The notes beneath the pieces were generated by a model. It was given only the letters and a program-made list of their open reading frames with translations. It made no database searches and was not told the DNA's origin. DNA of 64,000 bases from Halopenitus sp041821145 (GTDB lineage Archaea > Halobacteriota > Halobacteria > Halobacteriales > Haloferacaceae). The stretch lies in the NCBI RefSeq assembly GCF_041821145.1, contig NZ_JBGUBC010000014.1:1-64000 (forward strand), written 5' to 3'. Position 1 is the first letter of the stretch; every line of letters begins with the position of its first letter. The position numbers and the translations under genes were made by a program. Positions 60,420 through 64,000 of the stretch are shown one piece after another.

Positions 60420-62117
60420 TCAGTCGTCGGCCGAGACAGCGCCCGAGGATCCGCCGAGATCGGCCGCGACCGTCTCGATCCGATCGCTCGGGATCGTGCC
60501 GTCCTCACGGAGCCCGCGCTCCTCGTAATACTCCTGGACCGCTTCCTCGAGGTCGGGGATCTCGTAGGGGAGCGTGTCGTCGTCGACGTCCTTCCCACGG
60601 CGGTTGTTGAAGTGCCGCTCGCGTTCGATCGTCTTCGCGCCGATCTCCAGAAGCTCGTCGTAGGACGTGTCGAGGAGCGTTGCGAGTCGATCGTTCGTCA
60701 CGTAGTCGTCAGCGAACGCACAGACGATCGCCGAATCACGGATCGCACAGCGGTTCTCCTTTTCGACCAGGAGCTCGGATTTACCGAGCGTTCCCTCGTG
60801 GTCGATCACGCCGTCGTACTCCTCGCCGTGGATCTGGCTGTACATGTGGTCTCCGCCCCGGTTCGAGACCGCATACGAGAGTCCCTGACCGTGGATGACG
60901 CGGCCGTCGTGTGCCGCGAACGCCATTCCTTTAACTGTGTAGTCACCGACGTCGAGCTGGTCGTGGACACGGTGGACGCCTTCAGCGAGGTCGTCGCCGA
61001 TCCCGTCGCGGTGGGCGATCTTCTCCGTCATCTCATGGGCCAACTCCGCGTTACCGAGCTCGTCCTCGCTCGCGAGGTAGGCCGCGACCGTGACACCTGC
61101 GGAGATCGTATCGAGACCCAGGACGTCACACAGCTCGTTGCCGCGCATCACGTCGACGATATTGTCGACACCCTGAAGGGAGCCGTACGAGTAGACGGTC
61201 TCGAATTCGGGACCTTCGGTCTCGACGCCCGACTCCTCGTCGCGGGTCGGCAGCTTGCAGGCGTACGCGCACTGCGAGCAGGCTTCCTTTTTGTACTTTT
61301 TCTCCTCGACGGCGTCGCCGCCGATCGACGCGGCGTGTTCGAAGTGATACTCCTCGAAATACCGGGTCGGGAGTGCGAAGTTCTCGTTTATGAACTCCGT
61401 CCCGCTCGTCGTGCCCTGACGGCGGAACAGGTCGTCGGAGGTCGCTGCCTCGCGATGGATGTCCATCTCCGGCGGGTCGGGAATCTCGATTTCGGGGTGT
61501 GAGTCGCCCTCGAAGGTGACCGCCTTCAGGTTCTTCGATCCGAGTACGGCGCCGAGACCGCCGCGACCGAACGCCCGGGAGTCATAGGTCATCACGCACG
61601 CGAACCGGACCAGGTTCTCGCCGGCCGGGCCGATCGTGATGCAGTTTTCGGGGCCGAGACCGCGAGTCTCCTCGACGTATTCGGAGACCTCCGGCACCTT
61701 CGCGCCCTCGAGATCCGGGACTTCCTCGAACTCGACGCCCTCGTCCGTGACGTGGGCGATGAGGAGTTCGTCGCTCGCGCCGGTCACCTCGAGCGTCGAG
61801 ATGCCGGCGCCGGCGAACTCCCGCGAGAGGTACCCGCCGGCGTTCGTCGAGACGAGCCCGTCGGTGAGCGGTGAGAGACTGGTCATCGACATTCGTCCGG
61901 TAAAGGACGTGGTCGACGACTGGAACGGTCCGATCGAGAGGTAGGCGCGGTTCTCCGGACCGAACGGGTCGGCGTCGAACGGAATTCGGTCGTGTGCGAG
62001 CGCGGTCGCCACGCTCCGACCGCCGATGAATTCCTCGAGAATATCGTCGATGTTAGTTCGGGTCGCCGTTCGATCGTTCAGATCCAGCGTGAGTAATGGT
62101 CCTTCCGCGTGTAGCAT
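60420..62117 (-). CDS. aldehyde ferredoxin oxidoreductase-family tungsto/molybdo-enzyme
   Basis: 565 residues from the ATG at 62117. Oxidises aldehydes to acids with a tungsto- or molybdo-bis-pterin and a 4Fe-4S cluster, passing electrons to ferredoxin. N-terminal AOR domain (LTLDLNDRTATRTNIDDILEEFIGGRSVATAL, YLSIGPFQSSTTSFTGRMSMTS), cluster motif CSQCAYACK near 285 with the distal Cys in GNELCDVLGLDT, and C-terminal EKENRCAIRDSAIVCAF. The whole family layout is intact. A CAGTTATTTATC TATA-like element about 24-32 bases upstream of the ATG. Substrate unknown. Confidence 0.92.
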   Translation of the reverse strand: MLHAEGPLLTLDLNDRTATRTNIDDILEEFIGGRSVATALAHDRIPFDADPFGPENRAYLSIGPFQSSTTSFTGRMSMTSLSPLTDGLVSTNAGGYLSREFAGAGISTLEVTGASDELLIAHVTDEGVEFEEVPDLEGAKVPEVSEYVEETRGLGPENCITIGPAGENLVRFACVMTYDSRAFGRGGLGAVLGSKNLKAVTFEGDSHPEIEIPDPPEMDIHREAATSDDLFRRQGTTSGTEFINENFALPTRYFEEYHFEHAASIGGDAVEEKKYKKEACSQCAYACKLPTRDEESGVETEGPEFETVYSYGSLQGVDNIVDVMRGNELCDVLGLDTISAGVTVAAYLASEDELGNAELAHEMTEKIAHRDGIGDDLAEGVHRVHDQLDVGDYTVKGMAFAAHDGRVIHGQGLSYAVSNRGGDHMYSQIHGEEYDGVIDHEGTLGKSELLVEKENRCAIRDSAIVCAFADDYVTNDRLATLLDTSYDELLEIGAKTIERERHFNNRRGKDVDDDTLPYEIPDLEEAVQEYYEERGLREDGTIPSDRIETVAADLGGSSGAVSADD

Positions 62118-62252
62118 ACCAAGCGATCGATCGACCAGATAAATAACTGTATCCCTCTCCCGCGATCGCATCCGGATCGATCACGGTGCGGCCCGCTCAG
62201 GATCACCCCCTGCCCGATCACACGATTTCGCCCGGGAACACGCGCCGTTTGA

Positions 62253-63722
62253 TCACTCGCGTGCCGTCTCGATCAGTCGATCGAACGCGCCTGAGGCTGC
62301 GTGGCGGTGAGCGTAGGTCCCGACCGTTCGGTATTCGGTCAGCCCATCGCGTTCGCCGTCGATCCCGTCCCCGCGCTGGACGTGGAACGCGAATCGGGCG
62401 TCGGAATCGACGTCCGCCGTCGACTTCGCCTCGGAAGCGAGCGCGTGTTCGGAGTAATGAAACTCGTGACCGCGGTGGTGCTCGCCCGCCTTCGCAGTCG
62501 GGCCGTCCCCGATCGCCTCGAGTTCCACGTGGTCGAGCGCCTGGTACCGTTCACACATGCGGACGCGTCCCGGGAGAACCCCCGCCATCTCGTGTGTCTC
62601 ACCATCCACGGTCGTAAGCGACTCCGTAAGGGCCATCAGCCCGCCACACTCTCCGAGGATCGGCAGTCCCTCCGCGGCCCGCTCCGCGATCGTCGCCAAT
62701 GCGGGCGAGTCCGCCAGCGCAGCCGCGTGAAGCTCCGGATATCCCCCTGGCAGGTAGACGGCGTCACATTCCGGGAGATCGTCGCCCGCGACAGGAGCGA
62801 ACGGTTCGATCGTGGCTCGCGCAGCGAATCGCTCGTGGACTGCCGGATAGACGAACCGAAAGGCCGAATCGCTCGCAACGGCGATCGTCGGGGAGTCGGT
62901 CGACGTCGTGGTCGGCGACTCCACCGACTTCGTGGCGCGTTGTGGGATCGGTCGACGGGCGACATCGATGAGCGTGTCGACGTCCAGATGGGCAGCGACC
63001 GTCGAGAGCGTCTCCCGGTCGATCGGCGCCTCATCACCCATCCGCAGCCCGAGGTGGCGGTCGGGGATCTCGAGGTCCTCGGTCGGCGGGATCCGTCCGA
63101 GATACCGAAGGCCCTCGGGAAGCGACTCGCGGATGCCCGCCTCGTGTCGGCCGCCATGGGCACGCTGGGCGATGACACCGACGACGTCCACGCGCGGCTC
63201 GTCGGTGGCGTTCCGGACGTCCGCCGGCAACGTGAGGTGGTCCGCGTACTCGCGAAAGCCGAGCGCGGTCGCTCCCACGCTCTCCATCCCGGCGCTTGCG
63301 TCAATGACGAGGACGATCGGGAGACCGAGAGCCGCCGCGGTCGCAGCCGTCGAGGTAACGCTCCCGTCATAGAGTCCCATCATCCCTTCGACGACGGCGA
63401 CGTCGCCCTCGACGCGGGTGAGGTTTCGACGAACGCCGTCGATGCCCTGCATCCACGTGTCCAGCGTTCGTGAGGGCGTTCCAGTGATGGCAGCGTGGTG
63501 ACTCGGATCGATGTAGTCCGGCCCCGCCTTTGCCGAGACCGGATCGTGGCCTGCCTCCTCCAAAGCCGTCATCGCCGCGAGAGTCGCAACGGTCTTGCCA
63601 ACTCCGGAGGCCGTGCCGGCGAGGACGAGTCCACGATCCGGGCCGTCGTTCGAAACACGATCCTCGTCGATCGCGGTTCGGTCGTCGACTCTGGTTCGGC
63701 CTCCCCCGCGCACGCGTTCCAT
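62253..63722 (-). CDS. cbiA: cobyrinate a,c-diamide synthase
   Basis: 489 residues. ATP- and glutamine-dependent amidation of cobyrinate in cobalamin synthesis. P-loop LVLAGTASGVGKTVATLAAMTALEEAG near residue 33, AKAGPDYIDPSHHAAITG, VVEGMMGLYDG, and the C-terminal class I glutaminase region with CDAVYLPGGYPELHAAAL, GLPILGECGGLMALTESL (nucleophile Cys) and RGHEFHYSEHA ending GTYAHRHAA. All key residues are present. It is upstream of the aldehyde oxidoreductase on the same strand but has a separate 135-bp gap. Cobalamin is likely made by this organism. Confidence 0.95.
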   Translation of the reverse strand: MERVRGGGRTRVDDRTAIDEDRVSNDGPDRGLVLAGTASGVGKTVATLAAMTALEEAGHDPVSAKAGPDYIDPSHHAAITGTPSRTLDTWMQGIDGVRRNLTRVEGDVAVVEGMMGLYDGSVTSTAATAAALGLPIVLVIDASAGMESVGATALGFREYADHLTLPADVRNATDEPRVDVVGVIAQRAHGGRHEAGIRESLPEGLRYLGRIPPTEDLEIPDRHLGLRMGDEAPIDRETLSTVAAHLDVDTLIDVARRPIPQRATKSVESPTTTSTDSPTIAVASDSAFRFVYPAVHERFAARATIEPFAPVAGDDLPECDAVYLPGGYPELHAAALADSPALATIAERAAEGLPILGECGGLMALTESLTTVDGETHEMAGVLPGRVRMCERYQALDHVELEAIGDGPTAKAGEHHRGHEFHYSEHALASEAKSTADVDSDARFAFHVQRGDGIDGERDGLTEYRTVGTYAHRHAASGAFDRLIETARE

Positions 63723-63888
63723 CACATATGTGATCTGCGGAGCCAAAGTTGACCCTTCCGGTCGGGGAGCGCGTCGCCCGACGCATCCGACACGAACGTT
63801 TATTCACGATAGCGATCAACGGGCAGGTGACGCTTCCATCGAGTTCCGGAACGGACGAACGCCCACGGATGCCAGACACGACCGATAC

Positions 63889-64000
63889 ATGAACCTACAC
63901 GAGCGAATCGACACGTACCTTACGACGATCGAGGAGTGGTTGCACGGGCTCTATCACGGGATGATCGAACATCCGTCCTTCGAGAAGATCGAAAAGGAAG
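63889..64000 (+). CDS. partial gene at window edge, unknown
   Basis: ATG at 63889; 37 codons are visible before the window ends (MNLHERIDTYLTTIEEWL, then HGLYHGMIEHPSFEKIEKE). The start is helical and acidic. Family not recognised. Its ATGA overlaps the TGA of a 21-codon upstream frame that begins at a GTG (63827) 22-28 bases after a TTTATTC element, so the gene may follow a leader peptide. It is divergent from cbiA, which may hint at a cobalamin-related role. Confidence 0.5.
   Translation, partial: MNLHERIDTYLTTIEEWLHGLYHGMIEHPSFEKIEKE

Overview
The window is a stretch of chromosome from a halophilic archaeon (class Halobacteria). It is GC-rich, and its predicted proteins are strongly acidic and rich in Asp, Glu, Thr and Val. 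Most genes or first genes of operons carry an archaeal TATA-like element 24-32 bases before the start codon, the leaderless-transcript layout. Shine-Dalgarno motifs are clear only ahead of genes in the ribosomal protein operon. Archaeal markers include S19e, L12/P1, L10/P0, FEN1, Elp3, thermosome-like chaperonins, a cis-prenyltransferase and geranylgeranyl reductase. The genus cannot be decided from the sequence. I saw no rRNA, tRNA or CRISPR array. The only clear mobile element is a single TnpB gene.

Layout. 0-13 kb: Dna2-like nuclease-helicase, HSL-type esterase, class III aminotransferase, MoaD-like small modifier, PncC-like amidohydrolase, an LWR-salt/pterin dehydratase group, UppS and an M29 aminopeptidase. 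12-17 kb: an IS1341-type tnpB with a conspicuous 3' stem-loop inserted between the aminopeptidase and the lrp/glnA nitrogen pair, then S19e with a 39-residue membrane protein behind it, and thiL. 17-25 kb: a site-2 protease, an AstE-like deacylase divergent from a RimK ATP-grasp ligase fused to a RimB-type retropepsin-like domain, a metallo-beta-lactamase-fold enzyme, an eIF2B-family protein, two adjacent unknown genes and a D-malate/tartrate-type dehydrogenase. 25-34 kb: a complete sugar-type ABC importer (binding lipoprotein, two permeases, ATPase), divergent from two convergent non-canonical thermosome-like genes. 34-44 kb: zinc-ribbon protein, IscA-type Fe-S protein, zinc-ferredoxin-like protein, a trans-sulfuration enzyme, RqcH/NFACT, and an overlapping pair of siroheme nitrite/sulfite reductase and F420-hydrogenase-beta-like protein, then Elp3. 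44-54 kb: RecJ-like S1/OB protein, methyltransferase, Yip1 protein, FEN1, acetyltransferase, membrane-bound spermidine synthase-like protein, hisD and geranylgeranyl reductase. 54-64 kb: the L12-L10-L1 operon (with an L1-type leader structure), L11, a YchF-type GTPase, an orphan methyltransferase, an aldehyde ferredoxin oxidoreductase, a cobyrinate diamide synthase and a partial gene at the edge.

Most of the window is housekeeping. The less ordinary parts are: (i) the pair of divergent chaperonins, one with degraded ATPase motifs, sharing an intergenic region with a sugar transporter and carrying a two-copy 22-bp direct repeat against the TATA box; (ii) the reductase/FrhB-like pair, which resembles a split F420-dependent sulfite reductase; (iii) the RimK-RimB fusion facing a deacylase; (iv) a MoaD-like protein whose Gly-Gly is not terminal; and (v) the TnpB element with a visible omega-RNA candidate. 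Start codons were moved inward from the longest reading frame wherever a TATA element or family alignment favoured it, and each case is noted.
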